Shown in pieces: positions 1 to 6,156 of a DNA stretch of 24,690 bases. How positions within the stretch are numbered: the first letter of the stretch is position 1; every line of letters starts with the position of its first letter. Below the pieces are notes generated by a model. The model was not told where the DNA came from and did not search any database. It worked only from the letters and a program-made list of their open reading frames with translations. Origin of the DNA: a virus; the IMG/VR virus record IMGVR_UViG_3300021407_000039, positions 1 through 24,690 of that record. One strand, 5' to 3'. The translations under genes were made by a program, and so were the position numbers.

Positions 1-143
1 GCCCGCTCGCCCGTCTGGTTGAGGTACGACCCGAGCTGGTCGTCCTTCGACTGCCGGGCGTAGCGGTGGACCGACGCGGCGAGGTTCTGCGCCATCTCCA
101 GCGTCGAGAGCTGCCGGTCCCGGTCGGCGCCGATCGTGGTCAC
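1..143 (-). CDS. Unknown protein, N-terminal part (runs off the window)
   Basis: A GTG at 141-143 overlaps the TGA of the upstream gene (GTGA), the junction style used throughout this operon. The reading frame stays open to the window edge for 47 codons and begins MTTIGADRDRQLSTLEMAQN. The visible part is hydrophilic and probably helical, with no recognisable motif. It is the most downstream visible member of the recT operon, so an early-phase role is inferred from position only. The function is unknown. Confidence 0.6.
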   Translation of the reverse strand, partial: MTTIGADRDRQLSTLEMAQNLAASVHRYARQSKDDQLGSYLNQTGER

Positions 144-529
144 GCCTTACCGCCCTTCCCGCCCTTGGCCTCGGGCTCGTCGGGGTCGGCGCCGGGGTCC
201 TCGGGGTCGAGCGTCATCTCCTTGAACGTGGCCTCCAGCTCGTCCTCCAGCTCCAGCGGGAGCGTCGCCTGATCGGAGCGGAACTCCAGCGAGCGGCGGA
301 TCAGTTGCTCGGCCGCGCCCAGGTCGGTACGAAGCACGACCTCGATGCGGCGGAACCGCACCGTGACCTCCTCGGCGTTCGTGTCGTAGTCGACGTTGCC
401 GCGCTTGGCGTCCACGATCCCGATGACGGCCCGGTAGCGGTGCGGGTCCTTGAGCAGCTCCGCGACGATCGCGGTCAGCCCGTTCTCCTCGCCGCGAGGC
501 AGGAGCGCTTGCTTCTTGACATCCGGCAT
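140..529 (-). CDS. Hypothetical acidic early protein
   Basis: This encodes 129 residues starting MPDVKKQALLPRGEEN. I chose the ATG at 529 over the longer frame because GAAGGAG lies about 7 bases upstream and the preceding gene stops at 534. The N-terminal two thirds look like a compact alpha/beta domain (AVIGIVDAKRG, then VTVRFRRIEVVL). A helical segment follows, and the tail is low-complexity: acidic (DPEDPGADPDEPEA) and then Gly/Lys-rich (KGGKGGKA). A basic Gly/Lys tail could touch nucleic acid, but that is speculation. It lies two genes downstream of recT in one operon. I do not recognise the family. Confidence 0.75.
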   Translation of the reverse strand: MPDVKKQALLPRGEENGLTAIVAELLKDPHRYRAVIGIVDAKRGNVDYDTNAEEVTVRFRRIEVVLRTDLGAAEQLIRRSLEFRSDQATLPLELEDELEATFKEMTLDPEDPGADPDEPEAKGGKGGKA

Positions 530-533
530 CGGC

Positions 534-782
534 TTAATCTCCTTCGGTGGAATCGAGTACGCGGTTGACAGCGCGGATCGCGGAGACCTGCGCCGCGTGG
601 AGCGCGGGCGAGCCGAGACCGGCTCCCCGCATCCCGCCCGGTGAATAGGCGGCATTGACGGCCCGCTGGATCGCGGGAGGGACCAGCCGCCAGTGAATGC
701 CGCACATCAGGAGGTGGTCGGGCACCTCGCGCGGGCACCGCCGCGCCGGGCACGGGTGCCGGTCCTCGATAGCGGTCGTCAT
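534..782 (-). CDS. Small zinc-finger-like protein
   Basis: This is an 82-residue protein whose ATG overlaps the recT stop codon (ATGA). The N-terminal half carries four potential metal ligands, C11, C16, C27 and H30, in the context HPCPARRCP and LLMCGIHWRLVP. This arrangement (C-X4-C-X10-C-X2-H) looks like a small structural zinc finger. The second half (AVNAAYSPGG, then AQVSAIRAVNRVL) looks helical. Small Cys/His proteins of this kind are common in actinophage early operons, but I know no firm function. Translational coupling to recT suggests a role in early DNA metabolism, as an inference from context only. Confidence 0.75.
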   Translation of the reverse strand: MTTAIEDRHPCPARRCPREVPDHLLMCGIHWRLVPPAIQRAVNAAYSPGGMRGAGLGSPALHAAQVSAIRAVNRVLDSTEGD

Positions 783-1861
783 GGCGGGTCTTGCTCAAGG
801 TCGGATTCGGGAGGAGGCGCCTCGGGTGTCTCCTCGTCGGGCGGCTCACCGTGAGCCGCGATCGACAGCAGCGAGTCGATCCGCGTGAGCACCAGCTCCA
901 TCTCAGGCCGGGTCAGCTCCGAGGTTGACCCGAGCTTGCGGGGCGGGTCGAGCCACGCCCCGAGCAGAGGCAGCGCCGCCTCCCGGTCGGTGATCTGGAG
1001 ATCGCGGAGCCCGGCGTGGAGCTTGTTCATCTGCGGCCGGGTCGGCTTGCGCTCGTCGGCCGGTTCCTCCGCGACCGGCCGGACGGGCTCCGCGGACTGC
1101 GGCGGCTCCGGTACGGTCGACGGCGGCGCCACGGGGAGCGCCGCGCGAGCCGGGGTCTTGCGCCGGGTCCTGGTCGCGGGAGCCGCCGCCGCTGCCGCGC
1201 CCTGCCCATCGGCCTCCGCTTGAGGCGCGGCCTGTATCATCGGCGGCGCGTCGGTGATCTCGTAAACGCCGTCCTCGATCTCCTCCGCGAAGTACGGGAG
1301 ACCCAGCAGCGCATCCGAGGCCACCCACCGCGACGCCTCGGCGGTCGCCCGAGCGATCAGCATCGCCTTCGGCTGCCGCGACCAGTTGCCGTCCGGGTGG
1401 CCGGGGTAGAGCTTCGCGAGCCGCGCCCGAGGCAGGTCCCACATCGACTGTTGCCACTGGTCGGTCCCGAACCGGCGAGCCCGGACCACGGCCCGCTCGG
1501 TGGTCGACTCCACCACGATGATCTCGTGGCCGTGATTCAGCAGGAGCGCCCGCGCCGCTATCGCGTACATCGCCACGGTGCCCCGGATGATCGTGAAGGA
1601 CCGCAGCGAGGCCATCGGCTTGATCCCGAGCTCCTGGCCCGCGAGGAGCACCGCCGCGATCGTCTGGACGGTGCCGTCGTAGTCGAGCACCTTCTTGGCC
1701 GGGTCGCGCTCCTGCGGGTTCTGCCAGCGCCGCAACTGGTCGGGTACGAAGTCGGTCGGCGCCAGCGCCTTCGCGATGTTCGCGGCGGCCTCGGCCTCGG
1801 CCGCCCACCCGCGTAGGCTCAGCTCGCCGTTGCCCGACGCGCCGCCGTTCCCGGCTGCCAT
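779..1861 (-). CDS. recT: RecT-family single-strand annealing protein
   Basis: This 360-residue protein would bind single-stranded DNA and anneal complementary strands in phage homologous recombination, working with the exonuclease at 1981-2799. Residues about 30-200 have the RecT core, with stretches such as ALAPTDFVPDQL, AAVLLAGQELGIKPMASL, FTIIRGTVAMYAIAARALLL and the late-core ARATAEASRWVASDALLGL. An Ala/Pro-rich linker follows (about 215-280). A C-terminal helical segment then runs from KPTRPQMNKLHAGLRDL to RPEMELVLTRIDSLL, and this second domain is not part of minimal RecT. The start has AGGAG about 8 bases upstream. A 25-codon reading frame with a better ribosome site overlaps the start (see 1819-1896). 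The family call is strong; the role of the C-terminal domain is unknown. Confidence 0.88.
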   Translation of the reverse strand: MAAGNGGASGNGELSLRGWAAEAEAAANIAKALAPTDFVPDQLRRWQNPQERDPAKKVLDYDGTVQTIAAVLLAGQELGIKPMASLRSFTIIRGTVAMYAIAARALLLNHGHEIIVVESTTERAVVRARRFGTDQWQQSMWDLPRARLAKLYPGHPDGNWSRQPKAMLIARATAEASRWVASDALLGLPYFAEEIEDGVYEITDAPPMIQAAPQAEADGQGAAAAAAPATRTRRKTPARAALPVAPPSTVPEPPQSAEPVRPVAEEPADERKPTRPQMNKLHAGLRDLQITDREAALPLLGAWLDPPRKLGSTSELTRPEMELVLTRIDSLLSIAAHGEPPDEETPEAPPPESDLEQDPP

Positions 1862-1896
1862 AACCGGGGCTCCTGATCCGCTACCATCGTGATCAT
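1819..1896 (-). CDS. Possible 25-residue leader peptide overlapping the recT start
   Basis: An ATG at 1894-1896 follows AAAGGAG with a 6-base spacer, a stronger ribosome site than that of recT. It opens a 25-codon frame (MITMVADQEPRLWQPGTAAR, then five more residues) ending in TGA at 1819-1821, inside recT and out of frame with it. It contains one TTA leucine codon, which is rare in high-GC actinomycetes. It could be a translational coupler or leader for recT, or a chance frame. Nothing in the peptide itself suggests a function. Confidence 0.35.
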   Translation of the reverse strand: MITMVADQEPRLWQPGTAARRATAS

Positions 1897-1943
1897 GCTT
1901 CGCTCCTTTGCTTCAACCGGGTCATAGGGGGCTGGCTAGGACG

Positions 1944-1972
1944 GCGGGTGCCGCGTATGGGCGAGCACCCGC
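1944..1972 (-). other. Hairpin between exonuclease and recT
   Basis: A perfect 8-bp inverted repeat (GCGGGTGC at 1944-1951, GCACCCGC at 1965-1972) with a 13-base loop lies in the 119-bp gap after the exonuclease stop and before recT. No T-run follows on the minus strand. It may stabilise or partly attenuate the transcript. Chance is possible in DNA this rich in GC. Confidence 0.35.
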
Positions 1973-1980
1973 TGTCGGTT

Positions 1981-2799
1981 TTAGGGGGCGGCGTCGGCCA
2001 GCTCAGCCGACGTGATCGCGCGAGCGGGGCTGTGGACCCACTCCCGCATCGACTCCTGGCGCTTGAGCATCCACAGCAGGTATCGGAAGCACATCCACGT
2101 GTCGTCGCCGGTATCGAGCGGACGCAGCTCCCACGAGTCCGACCGCAGCAGGACCGCGCCGCAGCGCTCCACCCGGAGCCAGTCCATCGGCCGCTCGTCG
2201 GGCAGTTGCCCGTCGTTCGGCGCGAACAGGTCACAGTGCTGGTAGCCGCAGGTCTGGAGCGCGGTCTCGGGGTAGATGCCCTTCTCCCCGGTCTTGAGAT
2301 CGAGGAGCCACCGCCCGGCCGGGATCACCTGGCCGTCGCTCTCGACCTCGGGGAGGTCCGCGATCAGGTCGAGGCGGCCCGCGTAGCGATGCTTCCGGCT
2401 CGCCACGACCAGCTCGGTTGCGACCGGCTGCGGGTCGATCACGTCGAGGAAGTCCATGTACGACTCGACGTAGCCGCGAAGCTCGATCGGCACCAGGTCC
2501 ATGTTGACCGGCTCCCCGACGATGGCGGGCTCCGCGATCTTGTGGACCTCGGTCCCGCGACGCTTGGCCGGGTCGGTGATCTCGTACCGCGCCCGCTTGA
2601 GCGTGTTCAGCGCCGCCGAGGGCGCCATCTCCACCAGCTCGCGGAGATGGTCGACCGCGTAGTCAGCGGTCGCGTTGGCAGCCCAGTCGATCAGGTTCTT
2701 GGAGGGCAGCATCCCCGTCACCTGCGTGACGCTCGGTAGTTTCACCCGGTCCAGGTGGTAGACAAAGCCGCGACCAGACCCCTTGCGTGTGATCGTCAC
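1981..2799 (-). CDS. RecB/Cas4-like PD-(D/E)XK exonuclease
   Basis: This 272-residue nuclease probably resects double-stranded DNA ends to make the single strands used by the RecT protein encoded next in the operon. The PD-(D/E)XK signatures are in the expected order: RRGTEVHKIAE with H86, a conserved E129 before RYAGRLDLIAD (D144), then WLLDLKTGEKG (D167 and K169) and QTCGYQ (Q182, Y186, the RecB-type QxxxY motif). No helicase domain is present and the length suits a stand-alone phage exonuclease. The start is a GTG overlapping the upstream TGA (GTGA). An exonuclease followed by RecT is the classic phage recombination pair, so the context supports the call well. Confidence 0.87.
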   Translation of the reverse strand: MTITRKGSGRGFVYHLDRVKLPSVTQVTGMLPSKNLIDWAANATADYAVDHLRELVEMAPSAALNTLKRARYEITDPAKRRGTEVHKIAEPAIVGEPVNMDLVPIELRGYVESYMDFLDVIDPQPVATELVVASRKHRYAGRLDLIADLPEVESDGQVIPAGRWLLDLKTGEKGIYPETALQTCGYQHCDLFAPNDGQLPDERPMDWLRVERCGAVLLRSDSWELRPLDTGDDTWMCFRYLLWMLKRQESMREWVHSPARAITSAELADAAP

Positions 2800-3062
2800 G
2801 ACCCGTTCACCCCCGCTCCAGGCTGTCGAGGGTCGGCGTTCTCACAGGCTGATCCCGACGTTACGTCAGATGATCTTGAGGCGGAACCCCCAGTTGTGTC
2901 GCGGCAAGTGTCCAGCTCAGCCGGGGCGCCCTGATTGAGGATCGCAGCGAGGTCGCCCACCGTGCGGTCGCCCAGCTCGGGGACGGCTGCGTTGGTCGTC
3001 TTGACCCACTCGCGCCCGGCCGCCTCCTCGGCGTCCTCCGGGCGGCGGTGACGCCCCGTCAT
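2796..3062 (-). CDS. Hypothetical early protein with disordered C-terminus
   Basis: This 88-residue frame starts with an ATG overlapping the stop of the XRE gene (ATGA), and its own stop overlaps the exonuclease GTG. Residues 1-50 look like a real helical protein (EEAAGREWVKTTNAAVPEL, then TVGDLAAILNQG). Residues 51-88 are Ser/Thr/Gly/Asn-rich (TTGGSASRSSDVTSGSACEN), and their codon use looks less biased than in the neighbours. The gene may have a disordered tail, or a recent frameshift may have replaced its original C-terminus. No family is recognised. Confidence 0.6.
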   Translation of the reverse strand: MTGRHRRPEDAEEAAGREWVKTTNAAVPELGDRTVGDLAAILNQGAPAELDTCRDTTGGSASRSSDVTSGSACENADPRQPGAGVNGS

Positions 3063-3292
3063 AGCAGCAGCTCGCCGGGGCGGTGCCCGTAGTAGCGGGC
3101 GAGCTTGACCAGCGTCTCCAGGCTCGGAGTCGCCCGCTCGCCGCCCAGTTCGAGCGTCTGGAGCCAGGCCGCGCTGAGGTCGTTGTCGACGCCGACGCGC
3201 TCGCGGGACAGGCCGCGCTCCTCGCGCCAGGACCGGAGCAACTCATGGTCGTACATGCGCGCGGCGGTATCGCCGCCCGTGGCGGTAGTCAA
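3059..3292 (-). CDS. XRE-type helix-turn-helix regulator
   Basis: This is a 77-residue single-domain DNA-binding protein. The HTH runs from about residue 17 to the end: LLRSWREERGLSRERVGVD, then LSAAWLQTLELGGERATPS and LETLVKLARYYGHRPGELLL, a typical XRE/Cro fold in which the ELG segment takes the place of the usual xxE-G turn. I chose the TTG at 3292 because GGGAG lies 6 bases upstream. An ATG at 3256 would give 65 residues but has no clear ribosome site. It is the first gene of the recT operon, behind a promoter candidate at 3496-3525 and operator-like repeats at 3432-3479, so it may control its own transcription in Cro style. It has no peptidase or dimerisation domain like that of CI/LexA repressors. 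Confidence 0.82.
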   Translation of the reverse strand: MTTATGGDTAARMYDHELLRSWREERGLSRERVGVDNDLSAAWLQTLELGGERATPSLETLVKLARYYGHRPGELLL

Positions 3293-3431
3293 GATGCGCT
3301 CCCGAAGGGTGGAATGATCCGACCGCGCGGCCGGGTGGGAGGGTGCAGGGCTCGCCCCTGCTGGTCGAGGCTGCGGCGGTTCTCCCGCCGCTGGTCGCGA
3401 GGTTTAACGACCCTTCGGGTGGTCGGGCGCG

Positions 3432-3479
3432 GGCCATCGTGACGATCCACCTGCGCTAACGTGGCCATCGTGTCGATCC
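3432..3479. repeat. Operator-like direct repeat upstream of the XRE gene
   Basis: GGCCATCGTGACGATCC (3432-3448) recurs as GGCCATCGTGTCGATCC (3463-3479). The two agree at 16 of 17 bases and start 31 bp apart, close to three helical turns. Both lie just downstream of the promoter candidate at 3496-3525. This position suits binding sites for a repressor, possibly the XRE protein itself. That assignment is inference. Confidence 0.5.
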
Positions 3480-3495
3480 GCCACGCTGAGCACCA

Positions 3496-3525
3496 GTCAT
3501 AGCCGGCCCGAGCGTCGGGCGTCAA
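3496..3525 (-). promoter_or_regulatory. Promoter candidate for the XRE-recT operon
   Basis: On the minus strand a TTGACG box (3525-3520) is separated by 18 bp from TATGAC (3501-3496), a good match to a vegetative actinomycete promoter. The spacer contains a perfect 6-bp inverted repeat, GCCCGA-gcg-TCGGGC (3506-3520), where a bound regulator would block RNA polymerase. Transcription would start near 3489 and give an untranslated leader of about 200 bases before the TTG start at 3292. That leader shows nothing else I can name. Confidence 0.5.
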
Positions 3526-3676
3526 GACCCCATTATGGCCCGTGGCCAGTTGCTCACGTAGCGGTGAACATGCGCTCGGCGCTCTCTAGAGCGACGCAGA
3601 GCCCTCTTACCTCGCCTCTGAATGGTTACACCAGAACGTTTCTACGAGCGTTTGTGCAGGTCAACGGCCTAATTAG
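3526..3676. other. Intergenic stretch with a short palindrome
   Basis: No gene is supported between the promoter at 3525 and the terminator at 3677. The stretch is less GC-rich than its surroundings. It holds CGCTCT-ct-AGAGCG (3580-3593), a palindrome with a 2-bp centre. Lying downstream of the integrase gene, it could be a protein-binding site or part of an attachment site, but its arms are short for a serine-integrase attP. I see nothing else in it. Confidence 0.35.
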
Positions 3677-3710
3677 AACCCGGCCTCTCGAACACCGGAG
3701 GCCGGGTTTT
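3677..3710. terminator. Strong intrinsic terminator after the integrase
   Basis: AACCCGGCCT (3677-3686) pairs perfectly with AGGCCGGGTT (3699-3708). On the plus strand the hairpin is followed by TTTT, and on the minus strand by CTAATTA. It begins 12 bp beyond the integrase stop, so it most likely ends the integrase transcript. Its near symmetry would let it also stop plus-strand transcription. Confidence 0.75.
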
Positions 3711-3722
3711 ATGGCACTCGGA

Positions 3723-5231
3723 TCAGGCGGCCAGGTCCTCGCGCGGCGTCAGCTTGATCCTGGTCGGGTCAAAACGGTTCCCGCGCCCGGCCGGGAGGAT
3801 CACCACCGAGCCGTAAAGCCGCTTGATCACCGCTCGGCGGCGCGGCATGTCGAGGTCATCCCACACCGCGCGGGCGGGTGCGTCGTGGAACGCGGCCAGC
3901 ACGTCGGGCGCCGCCGCGCTCGCCGCGATCCGCTCATGGATCGCGGTCTGCCGCTGGTCGATGCCGTCGAGGAGCGGGTACAGGTTCGCGGCGGTCAGGC
4001 GCCCGGCGATGTTCGCGGCCCGGTGCTGCGCCGCCTCCTGGCCGAGCCGGTCAAGCTCGGCGTGGAGCGCGGCCACGTCCACGCCCGGCCGCGTCGGCGG
4101 CCTCAGCCGTTCGAGGATGCCAGGTCGGCCGAGCAGGTCGATCGCGGCCTCGCCTATCCACTTGTCGACCTTCACGGCGTCGCGCCGGATGTGGCCGCAC
4201 TCGGCGCCCACGTAGGCCGATCCCCGGCCGCGTCCGGCGCCGCCGACCCGCAGCGGCTTCCCGCACACCCCGCACGTCCCGAACACGCTCACCAGCCAGC
4301 GGGGCTCGTTCCCGCGACCGGCGTTGGTCCTGCGGTCAGGGTTCAGCAGCAGAGCCCGGAGCCGGTCCCACACCTCCCGTTCGAGGATCGCGGGCCACGG
4401 CGCCTTGACCCACTTGCCGCCCTTCACGGCGAGCCCGGCCGTCGCGGGCTTGATCAGCGCGTCCCGCAGCGTCCGCGTCGACCACGGGGCGCCGGTCACG
4501 GTCGGCACGCCGCGCTCGCGGAGATCAGCGACCCGGCCCTTCATGGTGGACCCGGCCAGCAGCAGATCGGCGGCCAGCACCAGCTCGGCGGCCTCGGCCT
4601 CGTCCTTGACCAGGTTCCGCGCGTGCTCCTCGGTGCCCTCCTCGATCTGGAAGCCAAACGGTCGCCGCCCGCCCTGCCAGGAGACCCCGGCCCAGCGGCG
4701 CCGACCCTTGGTGATCTTGGCGCGGAGATCGGCCACGAACCGCCGCGCGTCCTCAATCCGGTCCTGGTACCTGTCCCGCTCGGGCCTCGTGCCGCCGTCC
4801 GTCAGGACCCACCTGGCGCCGCCCTCCTCATCCAGCGCCACGCACGACGCCCCGCCGATCCGGCAGGCGTCCAGCAGCATCATGCCGTCGCGGTGGTCGC
4901 GGGCGATCCGGCTCTCATCCGATACCAGCAGGCCCCGAGCCGCGCCCTGCTGGAGGTCCAGCATCACGGCGTCGAACACCGGGCGGTGAGTCCGCAGCTC
5001 CACGAGCCCGTTAGCGGAGGTCACGCGCCGGTTCGCCTTCGACGCGCTGGCTCCGCGGATGCGCCCGGTTCTCGGGTCCACGTCGTTCTCGACCCGCACG
5101 TTCTCCGGGGGCACGTTGGCGCCGGGGATCGTGGCGGCCAGCTCCCGCAGCTCGTCGGCGCGGGCGGTCAGCGCGCCGGGATCGTCGCCCCGGAAGTCGG
5201 ACTGCCGCAGGTAGATAATCCAGTCGTCCAT
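3723..5231 (-). CDS. int: Large serine integrase (site-specific recombinase)
   Basis: This 502-residue recombinase would integrate and excise the phage genome between attP and attB. The resolvase-type N-terminus begins MDDWIIYLRQS with the catalytic Ser11, and the active-site arginines R108 and R111 lie in DESRIARD. The recombinase domain follows, from about GGRRPFGFQIEEG (188-200). A zinc ribbon comes next (C320 and C323 in FGTCGVCGKPL, then C345 and H347 before IRRDAVKVDKWI). The C-terminal region is helical and probably coiled-coil (ALHAELDRLGQEAAQHR, about 388-404). I chose the ATG at 5231, which overlaps the upstream stop (TGATG) and has GGAGG 4 bases away; a GTG at 5249 is less likely. 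The length matches a compact member of the phiC31/TG1/Bxb1-type large serine recombinases. Confidence 0.95.
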   Translation of the reverse strand: MDDWIIYLRQSDFRGDDPGALTARADELRELAATIPGANVPPENVRVENDVDPRTGRIRGASASKANRRVTSANGLVELRTHRPVFDAVMLDLQQGAARGLLVSDESRIARDHRDGMMLLDACRIGGASCVALDEEGGARWVLTDGGTRPERDRYQDRIEDARRFVADLRAKITKGRRRWAGVSWQGGRRPFGFQIEEGTEEHARNLVKDEAEAAELVLAADLLLAGSTMKGRVADLRERGVPTVTGAPWSTRTLRDALIKPATAGLAVKGGKWVKAPWPAILEREVWDRLRALLLNPDRRTNAGRGNEPRWLVSVFGTCGVCGKPLRVGGAGRGRGSAYVGAECGHIRRDAVKVDKWIGEAAIDLLGRPGILERLRPPTRPGVDVAALHAELDRLGQEAAQHRAANIAGRLTAANLYPLLDGIDQRQTAIHERIAASAAAPDVLAAFHDAPARAVWDDLDMPRRRAVIKRLYGSVVILPAGRGNRFDPTRIKLTPREDLAA

Positions 5232-5548
5232 CACGCCTCCACCGGCCACACCGACCAGCCGCCAATCGCGGGGTCGCCTCGCTGCTCCCAGATCAGCGCG
5301 TACGCCTGCTTGTGCGTCATGGTCACGCGGCTGATCGTGGTGCCGTCGCGGTCGACGGTCTCAAGGATCACGGTCTCGGTGTCGCGGTCATCCTTGGCGT
5401 GCAGGCTCGCGTGCAGCTCTACCAGCTCGCGGTCTGAGCGCCAGATCAGCTCGGGCATCAGTTGCCCGTGGTTGTCGGCCAGGTCGCGCCGCAGCGCCGC
5501 CCGGCCCTCGTCGCCCAGCTCGACGCCAGGGCCGCGCTCCTCGGTCAT
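5231..5548 (-). CDS. Hypothetical protein in the integrase operon
   Basis: This 105-residue protein has its ATG overlapping the stop of the previous gene (ATGA) and its stop overlapping the integrase start. The N-terminal half is helical and acidic (DEGRAALRRDLADNHGQL, then LIWRSDRELVELHASLHAK). The C-terminal half looks like beta strands (TETVILETVDRDGTTISRVT) ending with Trp-rich GGWSVWPVEA. No catalytic or metal-binding motif is visible. Tight coupling to the integrase makes a role in controlling recombination possible but unproven. Confidence 0.75.
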   Translation of the reverse strand: MTEERGPGVELGDEGRAALRRDLADNHGQLMPELIWRSDRELVELHASLHAKDDRDTETVILETVDRDGTTISRVTMTHKQAYALIWEQRGDPAIGGWSVWPVEA

Positions 5549-5922
5549 CGCGGGTACCCCCTGCGCATCCGGTCGGCGGTCTCCTCGGTGGCGCCCGCGT
5601 ACCCCTCAAACACGATCTGCGTCGGGTGGGGCTCGCCCATCTCGGCGGCGAGGAGCGGCTCCCAGGCGTCGGGGTCCAGCGCCTCAATGTGCGCGGGGTC
5701 GCCGGGGACCAGGCGGTTGCACTCGGCCACGCACGCCTCCGCGTCGGCCTCGGCGGTCTCGCCCTTGAACCATCCGGCAACGTAGCCGCTGGCTCGCTTC
5801 ACATAGTGGGTGTACTGGTCGGCCTCCCGGCGTTCGGCGGCCTGGACCTCCAGCGCCGTCACGAAGCCTCGGTGGCCAAGCTGAATGGCCAGGCAGTCGT
5901 ACCAGCGCGCGTTGTGCTGCAT
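5545..5922 (-). CDS. Hypothetical first gene of the integrase operon
   Basis: This is a 125-residue acidic protein with an ATG at 5922 and AGAGGA about 6 bases upstream. The start is unlikely to lie further upstream because the divergent control region begins there. It has helical segments (FVTALEVQAAERREADQYTH and ETAEADAEACVAECNRL) and a Trp-containing C-terminal stretch (PDAWEPLLAAEMG). I recognise no family. It would be transcribed leftward from the 5923-6156 region, where a perfect TTGACA occurs at 5975-5970 without a matching -10 box. Confidence 0.7.
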   Translation of the reverse strand: MQHNARWYDCLAIQLGHRGFVTALEVQAAERREADQYTHYVKRASGYVAGWFKGETAEADAEACVAECNRLVPGDPAHIEALDPDAWEPLLAAEMGEPHPTQIVFEGYAGATEETADRMRRGYPR

Positions 5923-5947
5923 GTTCGTCCTCTCGGGTGGTGGTGGC

Positions 5948-5964
5948 GCGGGCCGGGTGCCCGC
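5948..5964. other. Small hairpin in the leader of the integrase operon
   Basis: GCGGGC (5948-5953) and GCCCGC (5959-5964) form a perfect 6-bp stem with a 5-base loop. It sits where the -10 box would be expected for the TTGACA at 5975-5970 on the minus strand. It may be a regulator site or may simply reflect high GC. Confidence 0.3.
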
Positions 5965-5996
5965 ACTACTGTCAACACCGGAGGCGCCTCATTTAT

Positions 5997-6038
5997 GCCG
6001 CAAACCATGCGCGGGCTTGCCCGCATATGGTTTAAGGC
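5997..6038. other. 42-bp near-palindrome: candidate phage attachment site or operator
   Basis: Two 19-base arms flank the 4-base centre CTTG (6016-6019). The arms share GCC-N2-AAACCAT-N2-GCGGG, agreeing at 15 of 19 positions, with mismatches only in two dinucleotides per arm. Large serine integrases use attP sites of roughly 40-50 bp built as imperfect inverted repeats around a non-palindromic central dinucleotide, here TT (6017-6018). The site lies 75 bp upstream of the integrase operon's first gene. Because it is also between divergent operons, an operator is an equally serious alternative. Confidence 0.45.
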
Positions 6039-6055
6039 CCCTATTCGGTACCGAC

Positions 6056-6108
6056 GCGGCCACAGATGGCAGCGAATAGGTGCGCGTGGCCGCTTGTGGC
6101 CGTAGTAT
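6056..6108 (+). promoter_or_regulatory. Operator-like GTGGCCG repeats and -10 box for the plus operon
   Basis: GTGGCCG occurs at 6086-6092 and again at 6096-6102, exactly 10 bp apart, and inverted at 6057-6063 as part of GCGGCCACA. A TAGTAT box at 6103-6108 follows directly and would place the transcription start near 6115, about 40 bases before the first plus-strand gene. No good -35 box is visible. This fits a regulated promoter with protein bound in the -35/spacer region. The regulator is unknown. Confidence 0.4.
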
Positions 6109-6156
6109 GTCGCGGGGACCTGGCCCGTAACCAGCCCGCGACAGAGAGGAACCGTA

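Noticed and set aside
3506-3522. The 17-base sequence GCCCGAGCGTCGGGCGT found in the promoter spacer also occurs near 11683-11699
   Set aside because: The second copy is in coding sequence of a baseplate-like gene, where it encodes TPDARA. A shared regulatory role is unlikely and GC bias can explain it.
3289-3525. 78-codon minus frame upstream of the XRE gene
   Set aside because: It overlaps the promoter boxes and repeats, has Arg/Pro-rich composition and lacks a ribosome site.
3564-5768. Very long plus-strand open frame (734 codons) opposite the integrase
   Set aside because: It is the antisense shadow of the integrase and its neighbour in GC-rich DNA. The product is Arg/Pro-rich without domains, and the minus strand has clear family motifs.
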